From Pseudoflavonifractor sp. 60 (GTDB lineage Bacteria > Bacillota > Clostridia > Oscillospirales > Oscillospiraceae), in assembly GCF_009911645.1 (NCBI RefSeq), contig NZ_QWKI01000102.1, positions 1 through 47,483 of the forward strand: 47,483 nt of DNA, written 5' to 3'. A model generated the notes under the pieces. The model was not told the DNA's origin. It searched no databases and saw only the letters and a program-made list of their open reading frames with translations. This document shows, in pieces, positions 1-6,324 of the stretch. Numbering within the stretch: the stretch's first letter is position 1; each line of letters opens with the position of its first letter. The position numbers were made by a program, and so were the translations under genes.

Positions 1-472
1 GATGCGGCTCTGGTACCGGATCAAGTGCAGCAACATTTCAATCCACGCCCCCCGCGAGGGGGGCGACACGACCCCCCAGCCAAGTTTTTTTAAGAGAAAA
101 AATTTCAATCCACGCCCCCCGCGAGGGGGGCGACCCTTTTCTGCCAGTAGCAGTTGCAGACACCGTGAAAATTTCAATCCGCGCCCCCCGCGAGGGGGGC
201 GACGATGGCGGGCTTCTTAAAGGAGGGAAGCTATTAGATTTCAATCCACGCCCCCCGCGAGGGGGGCGACCCTTTTCTGCCAGTAGCAGTTGCAGACACC
301 GTGAAAATTTCAATCCACGCCCCCCGCGAGGGGGGCGACTATGGCGGGCTTCTTAAAGGAGGGAAGCTATTAGATTTCAATCCACGCCCCCCGCGAGGGG
401 GGCGACGCCATCCGACCGTGCCCTCTATAGCTGGGAGGCATTTCAATCCACGCCCCCCGCGAGGGGGGCGAC
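1..472 (-). CRISPR. Type I-C CRISPR array, leader-proximal end (7 repeats)
   Basis: Seven 33-bp repeats lie at 35-67, 102-134, 171-203, 238-270, 307-339, 374-406 and 440-472, with spacers of 33-36 bp. Read on the minus strand each repeat starts GTCGCCCC, forms an 8-bp GC stem with a TCGC loop, and leaves an 11-nt tail TGGATTGAAAT, which is the classic type I-C (Cas5d-processed) form. The minus strand is the transcribed strand because the cas genes and the AT-rich leader lie to the right, so 407-439 is the newest spacer. Bases 1-34 have spacer length, so the array continues beyond the window. The repeat at 171-203 carries one substitution (base 181). Spacers 135-170 and 271-306 are identical, and 204-237 and 340-373 differ at one base. 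Confidence 0.97.
135..406. repeat. 136-bp tandem duplication inside the CRISPR array
   Basis: The block 135-270 (spacer, repeat, spacer, repeat) is copied as 271-406. The copies differ only at 181/317 (inside the repeat) and 204/340 (first base of the spacer). This points to recombination between repeats and not to two independent acquisitions. Confidence 0.93.
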
Positions 473-642
473 AGCAAAAACAGCCAAAATCTCAAGCTGT
501 TTTTACAACAAGTAGACAATTCTTTCAAATATCCCCTCCATACACCCACTCAATTTTCGAAAACAGGGGCATATACTTACAGAAAACGCCAAAAAACTTA
601 GTGCGAACCCGCGGGGGTTTTCTGTTCGCTTGCACTTCGCAC
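473..642 (-). promoter_or_regulatory. CRISPR leader between cas2 and the array
   Basis: This AT-rich, gene-free stretch is upstream of the first repeat in the direction of array transcription. A perfect 9-bp inverted repeat, AAAAACAGC (476-484) and GCTGTTTTT (496-504), sits 3 bp from the leader-proximal repeat, where adaptation proteins or pre-crRNA structure would act. The array promoter should be here, but I see no unambiguous -35/-10 pair. Confidence 0.75.
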
Positions 643-933
643 CTAAAGCATCAATACATCCTCTGGGCTGTAAGATACCTTTGCTCCAAAATGCTCGATT
701 TTGTTCTCATAGCGGTTGCCCAAGTAGTAAAAGCGCAGGCTGTCTTTTTCCGGGTCCATGAGCTTACACAGCTTGGCCTGCAACATCCGGCACTGGGCCG
801 CATCCAGCAGACACTCAAAGACAGAGTTCTGCACCCGCTGACCATAATTGACGCACTGCTTGGCAATTTGCCGCAGACGCTTGCGCCCGGCAGCGTCCTC
901 AGTATTCACGTCGTAGGTGATTAAAATCAGCAT
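643..933 (-). CDS. cas2: CRISPR-associated endoribonuclease/adaptation protein Cas2
   Basis: This 96-residue protein has the Cas2 ferredoxin-like fold signature: it begins MLILITYDV, with the conserved Asp in the first beta strand, followed by a basic helix (GRKRLRQIAK) and the QNSVFE strand. Cas2 is the dimeric scaffold bridging two Cas1 dimers during spacer integration. I chose the ATG at 933 because GGAAG lies about 8 nt upstream and the start is 5 nt after the cas1 stop. An ATG at 948 would overlap cas1. It is the last gene of the cas5-8-7-4-1-2 operon and abuts the leader. Confidence 0.95.
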   Translation of the reverse strand: MLILITYDVNTEDAAGRKRLRQIAKQCVNYGQRVQNSVFECLLDAAQCRMLQAKLCKLMDPEKDSLRFYYLGNRYENKIEHFGAKVSYSPEDVLML

Positions 934-938
934 CTGAA

Positions 939-1970
939 TCACTTCCATAAAAACGGTGGATAAGCGTCCAAGTCTCCTCGAAGGTAACGGGCCAACAGCA
1001 GTGCCTGGATATAAGGGATCATCCCCCACGGGAGCTTTTCCCCCAGATAAGGATGGGTCAGTGTCTCCTTTTTCTTTTCCTGCCAATGTTTCAGAAATGT
1101 TTTTCGACCGCTGTCAGTCAGCAGTACCGCGCTGCTCTCCATATATTGAAAGTCCGCCGCCTTGACCTGGCGGTTGTTTATGAGGGTAAGCACAAAGCGG
1201 TCCGCCATACAGGGGCGCAGCTCCTCCATCAGGTCCAGCGCCAGGGAAGCGCGGCCCGGACGGTCCCGGTGCAGGAATCCCACATAGGAATCCAGCCCCA
1301 CACTCTCCAGCGCGGAAGCGCAGTCATGGGCTAAAAGACTGTAGGCAAAGGAGAGCATGGCGTTGACCGCGTCCAGCGGAGGCCGGCGGCTGCGGCCCTG
1401 GAAGAAAAATGTCTCTTTATCCCCCAGAATCATCTCGTCAAAAACGCCGAAGTAGACGGAGGCTCCCACGCCCTCCAGGCCCCGCAATTCCTCCGGAGCG
1501 GTCACCTCCTTGACCTGAGACAGCAGCCCGTGGATTTGCTTGGAGGCGGAGGCCAGTTTTTCGCCGTTCACCCGCAGACCGTGGTCCCGCCGAGTGCGTT
1601 CGATGCTCCAGCGAGCATTGAACAGCTTGCCAAAAATCATGGCGCGGCTAATCTGGCAGCACTGGTCGGGGACATCCGCAGTTCGGTACTGTGTCCGGCG
1701 GAGCAGGACGTTCCCATTTCCCTCCCCGCACACCCGTGCCAGGAACTTCCCTCGGGGCGTACAGAATGCCAAGCCAATCTGACGCTGGGCGCAGGCTCCC
1801 ATCAGTGCGGGGGATGCCCCGGCGTAGGAGAAGGTGATGATGTTCTGCAAGGTGTGCAGGGGATAGCGGGCAACGGCCTGTTTGTCCCGATTGGCCACCA
1901 CGTTCTCCCCGTCCAGGGACAGGTAAATATCCTCCGAGAGGATGTAAAGGGTGTTGAGCAGATGTTTCAT
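939..1970 (-). CDS. cas1: CRISPR-associated integrase Cas1 (type I-C)
   Basis: Cas1 catalyses integration of new spacers at the leader end. The 343-residue protein begins MKHLLNTLYI and has the N-terminal beta domain (LSLDGENVV) followed by the helical catalytic domain. Visible catalytic-type motifs are GLEGVGA (Glu), GFLHRDRPGR (His) and LALDLMEELRP (Asp/Glu). The length is the usual one for type I-C. The ATG at 1970 overlaps the cas4 stop (ATGA), so translation is coupled. A longer reading frame to 2039 lies inside cas4 and lacks Cas1 similarity. Confidence 0.96.
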   Translation of the reverse strand: MKHLLNTLYILSEDIYLSLDGENVVANRDKQAVARYPLHTLQNIITFSYAGASPALMGACAQRQIGLAFCTPRGKFLARVCGEGNGNVLLRRTQYRTADVPDQCCQISRAMIFGKLFNARWSIERTRRDHGLRVNGEKLASASKQIHGLLSQVKEVTAPEELRGLEGVGASVYFGVFDEMILGDKETFFFQGRSRRPPLDAVNAMLSFAYSLLAHDCASALESVGLDSYVGFLHRDRPGRASLALDLMEELRPCMADRFVLTLINNRQVKAADFQYMESSAVLLTDSGRKTFLKHWQEKKKETLTHPYLGEKLPWGMIPYIQALLLARYLRGDLDAYPPFLWK

Positions 1971-2629
1971 TTCAACTCCTCCATGGCGGCGGCCAGGTAG
2001 TCCGCGACCTTTTTGCGGTTCATCAGCCTTGGGAGGCACAGCTCCTTCAAAGAGCAGGCATTACAGGCCTTGGAGGGCTTCACTTTGGGGGTATATCGCC
2101 TTTTATACAGCTCGTGCATCTCTGTCAAATTATCCTGGACCTGGCTGCGCAGTTCTGGTGTAAATTGGACCACCGTCCGGCGGTGGGGCTCCCCATAGTA
2201 GAGAGCTCCCTTCGAGGCGGTACAGCAGAGCATCTCCTCCAGGCACATGGCCTGGGCGCAGAGTTGAAGCTCGTCCGCGTTGTTCGCCTTGGGCTTGCCC
2301 CGCTTGTACTCCACCGGATAGGGCTGCCACAGCCCCTCCCGGTTTTGAAGGGGAATCCCGGCGGAGTCCTTGTGAAACTCCACCACGTCGCACTGCCCAG
2401 AAATACCCAGTTCCGCCGAATGGATAGCTAATCCACGGACAATCAGGCAGTCTCCCCGGCTCTCCCGAAAACCCTGGTCGTGGACGTGCTCGTGCATGAG
2501 ATGACCGTCCACCGTGCGGTAATTTTCCGCCCACTGATTTTCAATATGGATCAGCGCCCACTGCCGGCGGCAGAAGGCAAAGTGCTGCAAGCCGGACAGC
2601 TGGAGCCAATCCTCTTCAGGCCAGCTCAT
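1967..2629 (-). CDS. cas4: CRISPR-associated exonuclease Cas4
   Basis: Cas4 is a RecB-like nuclease with a [4Fe-4S] cluster that trims prespacers and selects those with the correct PAM (TTC in type I-C). In this 220-residue protein the RecB motifs QCDVVEF and VEYKRGK are evident. Cluster cysteines are the N-terminal FAFCRRQ and the C-terminal CNACSLKELC group. The gene overlaps cas7 by ATGA at its start and cas1 by ATGA at its end, within a tightly packed operon. Confidence 0.95.
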   Translation of the reverse strand: MSWPEEDWLQLSGLQHFAFCRRQWALIHIENQWAENYRTVDGHLMHEHVHDQGFRESRGDCLIVRGLAIHSAELGISGQCDVVEFHKDSAGIPLQNREGLWQPYPVEYKRGKPKANNADELQLCAQAMCLEEMLCCTASKGALYYGEPHRRTVVQFTPELRSQVQDNLTEMHELYKRRYTPKVKPSKACNACSLKELCLPRLMNRKKVADYLAAAMEELK

Positions 2630-3522
2630 CCCATGCGCCGGCAGGTAACGCCGACCGGCAGGGAAGACTCATCCACCATGACCCGGTAGTCCTGATAGCA
2701 GCGAGCAGGGGCGGGATCGTCCTTGTCTGTACGCTCCACTTTCACTGATTCAAATAGTTTCCAAGCAGGAGCGCAGCCCAGTTCACAATCGTGCTTGAAG
2801 ATAATCAGCTCCCGTACCGCCATCTTGCCTCGGGCAGCGGAGCGGTCATGTTCAAACATATTGAGGATCGCCTGCCACAGCAGCTCCAGGTCCTCCTCGG
2901 AGAATCCGGTGGTCTTGCGGGCCAGATTGGCGGAGACATAGCCCTCACAGCGGTAGAGGCCGTAGGGGACAATGTACTTGCGGCCCATCTCGGTGCCCTT
3001 TTTCTCCGCGTCGGCCTCGGTGGTGATGGCCACACGGGTGATGGTCACCTCCTGGGGCATCACCGGCTCCACACTGCGGGCAAAGCCCAGCTGCACCGGG
3101 CCCCGAACCTGGCCACAGTTGAGTGCCGCCTTGACAAAGGTGGTCATGACTGCGCCAAAGGTACGAATGTCGTAGAAATTGGCGCACATCCAGTCCCGGA
3201 TTTTCTCGTCCAGCTTGGGGTCGGCCTTTTTCCGCTCCTTTACGGTCTTGTCCGTCACATCCAGCGCGGCGTAGGCCGTGGCATCACTGCGGTTGAGGGG
3301 AACCCCGTCCTTGATGTAAATCCGGTAACCCTCGGCGTCCTCCTTGACAGTCTCCACATAGTTGCGGATCTTCCGTTTCAGGCACACGTCAGTCACCAGC
3401 CCCAGGCTACTCTCTGGGTCCACCCGGGGCATGTTGCCCGCGTCAGGGTCGCCGTTGGGATTTCCGTTCTCCACATCAAACAAAATCACAAATTCGTAGC
3501 GGTTCTTGATAGGCTCAGGCAT
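2626..3522 (-). CDS. cas7: Type I-C Cascade backbone subunit Cas7 (Csd2)
   Basis: Cas7 polymerises along the crRNA spacer to form the Cascade backbone. The 298-residue protein has the family N-terminus RYEFVILFDVENGNPNGDPD, then the PRVDPES segment and the IRTFGAVM region typical of Csd2/Csh2 proteins. The start is supported by GGAGAACAACA directly upstream. It overlaps the end of cas8c by 8 nt and ends in the ATGA that starts cas4. Confidence 0.96.
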   Translation of the reverse strand: MPEPIKNRYEFVILFDVENGNPNGDPDAGNMPRVDPESSLGLVTDVCLKRKIRNYVETVKEDAEGYRIYIKDGVPLNRSDATAYAALDVTDKTVKERKKADPKLDEKIRDWMCANFYDIRTFGAVMTTFVKAALNCGQVRGPVQLGFARSVEPVMPQEVTITRVAITTEADAEKKGTEMGRKYIVPYGLYRCEGYVSANLARKTTGFSEEDLELLWQAILNMFEHDRSAARGKMAVRELIIFKHDCELGCAPAWKLFESVKVERTDKDDPAPARCYQDYRVMVDESSLPVGVTCRRMG

Positions 3523-3883
3523 TGTTGTTCTCCTCCTTTTTCTGATAGCGGGCCTGGGTCTGATGGTAGTAACCCAGCTGGAACGCGCCCTGCTGCGGCA
3601 GACTCAGGCGGTCAGGAAATTCTTCTTCCAGTTTGGCCGTCAGCTCGGTCAGCTGTTTGCTGAAGGAGATGCTCCAGCCCTTGTCCAGCTTCCGCAAATG
3701 CTTCTGTGCCAGGTTGATTAAGGTGGGAAATACCCGGCTGGGTGTGGCGGAGGCGGAGTTGAAGTATTTATCCTTGATGGTTGTGTTGATGCCGGGATTG
3801 GCGGCGGACTGAATGGCCTCCAACACGGAGAACAGCCGCCCCAGGGTGTAAGGGATATTGGTGCTGTCCGGATTCAGGGACAC
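3515..3883 (-). CDS. cas11: Cas11c small subunit made by internal initiation in cas8c
   Basis: Type I-C Cascades are known to contain a small subunit, Cas11c, translated from an internal start in the 3' third of cas8c. Here codon 459 of cas8c is GTG (3883-3881) with a strong Shine-Dalgarno AAAGGAGGT (3899-3891) 7 nt upstream. The product would be 122 residues, starting VSLNPDSTNIPYTLGRLFSV and sharing the cas8c stop. That is the size reported for this subunit in characterised systems (from memory). Its mostly helical, charged sequence fits a Cas11-like fold. The product is inferred; the signal is directly visible. Confidence 0.8.
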   Translation of the reverse strand: MSLNPDSTNIPYTLGRLFSVLEAIQSAANPGINTTIKDKYFNSASATPSRVFPTLINLAQKHLRKLDKGWSISFSKQLTELTAKLEEEFPDRLSLPQQGAFQLGYYHQTQARYQKKEENNNA

Positions 3884-5257
3884 GGTCAAGACCTCCTTTG
3901 GTACGTCAGGATGAGGATTTTTCAGATAGTAGGCTTTTAAGATGGCCGCCCGGCCTCTGGTGATCTCCCGCTCCGCGCGAACACGCAGGGCGACACCGTT
4001 GAGCAGGGTAGCAGGATAGGGTGTATCGTTCAAAATCGCGCGGAGGGTCTCACCGGCCATTCCGGGAACCGGGGACTTGTCCTTGGAATTTGGGTTCACT
4101 GTCTCGTCCAACAGCTTCCAGAGGGGGAGTGTTTCAAACTTGTCAAAGGAGGTGCGAACGATCTCCAGCCGCTCCTGGTGGGCCTGAATATTTTGAATAA
4201 AAGCGCCGAAGGAATTTTTCAGGAAGAAGCGCACCGACAGCCGGGCTGCGTTGGGGGACAGACCCAGGATATAAAATGGGGTTCCAGGGTCCAGCTGGGT
4301 CTCCTCAAACAGGACAGGCTTCCCCTGGCACAGGTCCAGCATCATTTTTTGCAGGTCGGAGCTGGAGTAGCTGGTGGGTGCGCCGAACAGGCTGGCCACG
4401 GAGAAGCTCTGATAGGCCCGCTGTCCGCCCGACGCCCAGAATAGAACTGTAATGTTGCCGATTTTTCCCACATAATCCCGCTCCGCCAGCAGGTGGTTCA
4501 GCGCGCTGGTGTAAGCAAAGGCGGCGTACTTGCTGGTGGGGGCGTTGTAACTCTGCTCCCGTCCGTAGGAGCAGAAGGCGTCGCCGTTGAAGGAGACCAA
4601 TGCCGCGCCGCTGGACTGGGCCCTGGCGACTCCCTTAATGGCGGGGTGGACCGCCTCCGCCGGGCCCTTCCTCCCGGTGACCAGGCACACCAGCTCCGGA
4701 CCGTCCCCGGCGGAATCATAATGCTCCTGCCAGGCCGCTCGAATTTGAGGGTCGTCCTGGGGATAACCGCTGTCATACCGAAAGACCAGATTGGCCCCCG
4801 CCAGAATGTCCTGGAGCTTGTCCGCCAGGGCGGGGTGCGCTCTGGCCTGCGCCGGGTCCCAGTGGTCGAAGAAGGCCAGCACCGCCCGGGCCCCCGAACT
4901 GTCCACGTGGTCCAGCAGCTGGTGGTGCAGTGCCTTGCAGGCGGCGAAGCATTCCAGGCTCCGTTGGGGTTTCCCCTTCTCGTCTATGCCCAGGATGTAG
5001 CTGGAGTTGTCCCACAAAAAGTTGGAGGCCACTCCGCTGGACCGCTTGACCGGAGCGGGCAGGGACATGGTACGGGGGACCCAGACCTTCTTCTTTCCCC
5101 GCTCCTCCTCCTGTTTGAGAGAAACCACCTGTTCCAGCTCTCCGGCATCGCTGATGTACAGCGCGTATGAGATATTGGCGCCGCTCCAGCCGGGGCGGTC
5201 CAGCCTGCCTTGGGCGGCCAGGTCCTCGTAGTGCTCCACGAGCGCCTGTAAAATCAT
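3515..5257 (-). CDS. cas8c: Type I-C Cascade large subunit Cas8c (Csd1)
   Basis: Cas8c recognises the PAM and starts target unwinding in type I-C Cascade. The 580-residue protein opens MILQALVEHYEDLAAQGRL, the usual Csd1 start, and contains the family segments FLWDNSSYILGID and VSFNGDAFCSYGREQSYNAP. The C-terminal 122 residues form the Cas11-like region. The start overlaps the cas5 stop by ATGA, and the 3' end overlaps cas7. Length is usual for the family. Confidence 0.95.
   Translation of the reverse strand: MILQALVEHYEDLAAQGRLDRPGWSGANISYALYISDAGELEQVVSLKQEEERGKKKVWVPRTMSLPAPVKRSSGVASNFLWDNSSYILGIDEKGKPQRSLECFAACKALHHQLLDHVDSSGARAVLAFFDHWDPAQARAHPALADKLQDILAGANLVFRYDSGYPQDDPQIRAAWQEHYDSAGDGPELVCLVTGRKGPAEAVHPAIKGVARAQSSGAALVSFNGDAFCSYGREQSYNAPTSKYAAFAYTSALNHLLAERDYVGKIGNITVLFWASGGQRAYQSFSVASLFGAPTSYSSSDLQKMMLDLCQGKPVLFEETQLDPGTPFYILGLSPNAARLSVRFFLKNSFGAFIQNIQAHQERLEIVRTSFDKFETLPLWKLLDETVNPNSKDKSPVPGMAGETLRAILNDTPYPATLLNGVALRVRAEREITRGRAAILKAYYLKNPHPDVPKEVLTVSLNPDSTNIPYTLGRLFSVLEAIQSAANPGINTTIKDKYFNSASATPSRVFPTLINLAQKHLRKLDKGWSISFSKQLTELTAKLEEEFPDRLSLPQQGAFQLGYYHQTQARYQKKEENNNA
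3881..3899 (-). promoter_or_regulatory. Internal Shine-Dalgarno and GTG start for Cas11c
   Basis: AAAGGAGGT followed by CTTGACC and GTG lies in frame inside cas8c. It is stronger than several true start sites in this operon. The cas8c codons it occupies read KEVLTV. Confidence 0.8.
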
Positions 5258-5916
5258 CCGATCACCTCCCCGCTGTCCCGGGCGGGAACCCCCAGCACAC
5301 CATCCCGGAGAACCCCCCGGAAAAAGAGGGGGGCAATGTTCTCAGGGTCGGCGTAGTCCAAATCCCAGAGCATATAGCCCAGATCCCGCACTCCGCGCAG
5401 CTCCTCCGGGCAGGGCGGAAGGGCTTCGCAGGCCTTGAACTGCGCGGGGAACTCCCGGCACCCGAAATAGGGCTGGCTGTAAAACTGCCCCCGCTTGATC
5501 CGCCGCTTGATAATGTCCTGGAATTTTCCGGAGTTGTCGCTGTCCGCCGCCTGGTCCGTCATGTCGAAATGGGCGTCAATGACATAATGCACATTCCGCA
5601 GCAGCATGGCGGCCCGTTGCTGAATGTCCTGGGAGGTGACCAGATACAGCTCGCCCTCTCCGCGCTCCATCACCATCCGGGCCGACCGGGCGCTGACGGT
5701 GGACTTTACCTCGTTGCGTCGCAGGTTGATAAAACGGATGGGGGCGCAGACGTGGATACGGTCTATAACCCAGCGCATTCCAGGATGCCAGTAAATGCTT
5801 TCCAGTAGTCCCCGGGCAGCGGAGGGGGTCATCACATCGTAGCTGACCCGTTCTGTCTTAAGCTCTGGCCTGACAAAAAGAGCATAATCTCCCCAGACCT
5901 CCAATGAAATTGGCAT
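5254..5916 (-). CDS. cas5: Cas5 (Cas5d), crRNA-processing Cascade subunit
   Basis: Type I-C systems lack Cas6. Cas5d cuts at the 3' base of the repeat stem, leaving an 11-nt 5' tag, and stays bound in Cascade. This 220-residue protein has the Cas5 N-terminus (ISLEVWGDYALFVRPELK) and the family segment SAARGLLESIYWHPGMRW. I chose the ATG at 5916, which is preceded by AAAGGAG at 8 nt; an in-frame ATG at 5955 has no such site. It is the first gene of the cas5-8-7-4-1-2 operon and follows a leader of about 200 nt from the promoter at 6123-6151. Confidence 0.95.
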   Translation of the reverse strand: MPISLEVWGDYALFVRPELKTERVSYDVMTPSAARGLLESIYWHPGMRWVIDRIHVCAPIRFINLRRNEVKSTVSARSARMVMERGEGELYLVTSQDIQQRAAMLLRNVHYVIDAHFDMTDQAADSDNSGKFQDIIKRRIKRGQFYSQPYFGCREFPAQFKACEALPPCPEELRGVRDLGYMLWDLDYADPENIAPLFFRGVLRDGVLGVPARDSGEVIG

Positions 5917-5992
5917 GGCGTTCACTCCTTTCCTCAATTTGAATGATAATAGCATACAATCTGTCCAATAAAACGGACATTTAAGGCCCTGT

Positions 5993-6091
5993 TTAGATCA
6001 TTCTATATTCCCGGCTCTTCACTGCCCATGTGGCGGACAATAATCCGCCCTGTGCTTGTAAGGCAATCTCGCAACGCCAGTAAAGCAGCAT
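5993..6091 (-). CDS. Possible 32-codon leader ORF in the cas5 5' region
   Basis: An ATG at 6091 follows GAAGGG and opens a 32-codon frame beginning MLLYWRCEIALQAQ and ending before TAA at 5995-5993. It lies about 25 nt inside the transcript predicted from the 6123-6151 promoter and contains a GGCGGA/TCCGCC hairpin. It could be a regulatory leader peptide, a small toxin under the adjacent guide-RNA target, or chance. I do not recognise the sequence. Confidence 0.3.
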   Translation of the reverse strand: MLLYWRCEIALQAQGGLLSATWAVKSREYRMI

Positions 6092-6122
6092 TGAAATCCC
6101 TTCTTTCCGTATGGTAATTGTT

Positions 6123-6151
6123 ATTATATGCTATACTGCGTCGAAAGTCAA
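6123..6151 (-). promoter_or_regulatory. Promoter of the cas5-cas8c-cas7-cas4-cas1-cas2 operon
   Basis: On the minus strand, TTGACT (6151-6146) and TATAAT (6128-6123) are separated by exactly 17 bp, close to a perfect vegetative promoter. The predicted start near 6116 gives a leader of about 200 nt before cas5. I see no terminator between it and cas5. The guide-RNA target site starts 8 bp upstream of the -35. Confidence 0.8.
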
Positions 6152-6158
6152 TATAGAT

Positions 6159-6179
6159 TTCAAAGAAAGTATTAGTAAA
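6159..6179 (+). other. Candidate protospacer (TTC PAM) for the mini guide RNA
   Basis: TTC (6159-6161), the known type I-C PAM, is followed by AAAGAAAGTATTAGTAAA (6162-6179). The mini-RNA guide is AAAGAATGTATCAGTAAA (6263-6280). They match at 16 of 18 positions, differing at 7 and 12, and similarity largely stops afterwards. Short matches of this kind allow Cascade binding but not Cas3 cleavage in described Cas-regulating RNAs. Cascade here would lie against the -35 box of the cas5 operon. Confidence 0.65.
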
Positions 6180-6199
6180 ATAGAGTGAAACTTTTTTGA

Positions 6200-6227
6200 T
6201 TGATGTTTCATAAAATTGTGATATAAT
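6200..6227 (+). promoter_or_regulatory. Promoter of the repeat-like guide RNA
   Basis: TTGATG (6200-6205), a 16-bp spacer and TATAAT (6222-6227) point rightward. The predicted start at about 6234 places the repeat-like sequence (6236 on) at the very 5' end of the transcript. Confidence 0.7.
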
Positions 6228-6233
6228 TCATAA

Positions 6234-6324
6234 ATGTCACTTTAAAAAGTGAGGATTGAAACAAAGAATGTATCAGTAAAGTGTATTCCCCTAAAGTACC
6301 TTCGTACTTTAGGGGAATATTTTT
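6234..6324 (+). ncRNA. Repeat-like mini guide RNA (CreR/CreA-like) in the cas intergenic region
   Basis: Bases 6236-6262 are a degenerate type I-C repeat. They start GTC, form a 5-bp stem CACTT/AAGTG (6238-6242, 6247-6251) with a 4-nt loop, and end in an 11-nt tail AGGATTGAAAC. The array repeat likewise has a 4-nt loop and the 11-nt tail TGGATTGAAAT, so Cas5 could bind and process it. The guide-like part starts at 6263 and an intrinsic terminator follows at 6285-6324. The first 18 guide bases match the TTC-flanked site at 6162-6179. Known relatives are Cas-regulating CreR RNAs and CreA antitoxin RNAs, which direct Cascade to promoters. The repeat mimicry, promoter, terminator and target are seen; the function is inferred. 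Confidence 0.7.
6285..6324 (+). terminator. Intrinsic terminator of the guide RNA
   Basis: A perfect 15-bp stem (6285-6299 with 6304-6318, loop CTTC) is followed by a T run (6320-6324) on the plus strand. It reaches the cas3 stop codon. On the minus strand it has no T run, so cas3 transcripts may read through and be antisense to the guide RNA. Confidence 0.85.

Noticed and set aside
2-924. Several open frames across the CRISPR array
   Set aside because: They consist of repeated translations of the CRISPR repeat and are not proteins.
6085-6101. TTGAAAT on the plus strand as a second repeat-like element
   Set aside because: Only 7 bases match the repeat tail, with no stem, promoter or guide layout; likely chance.
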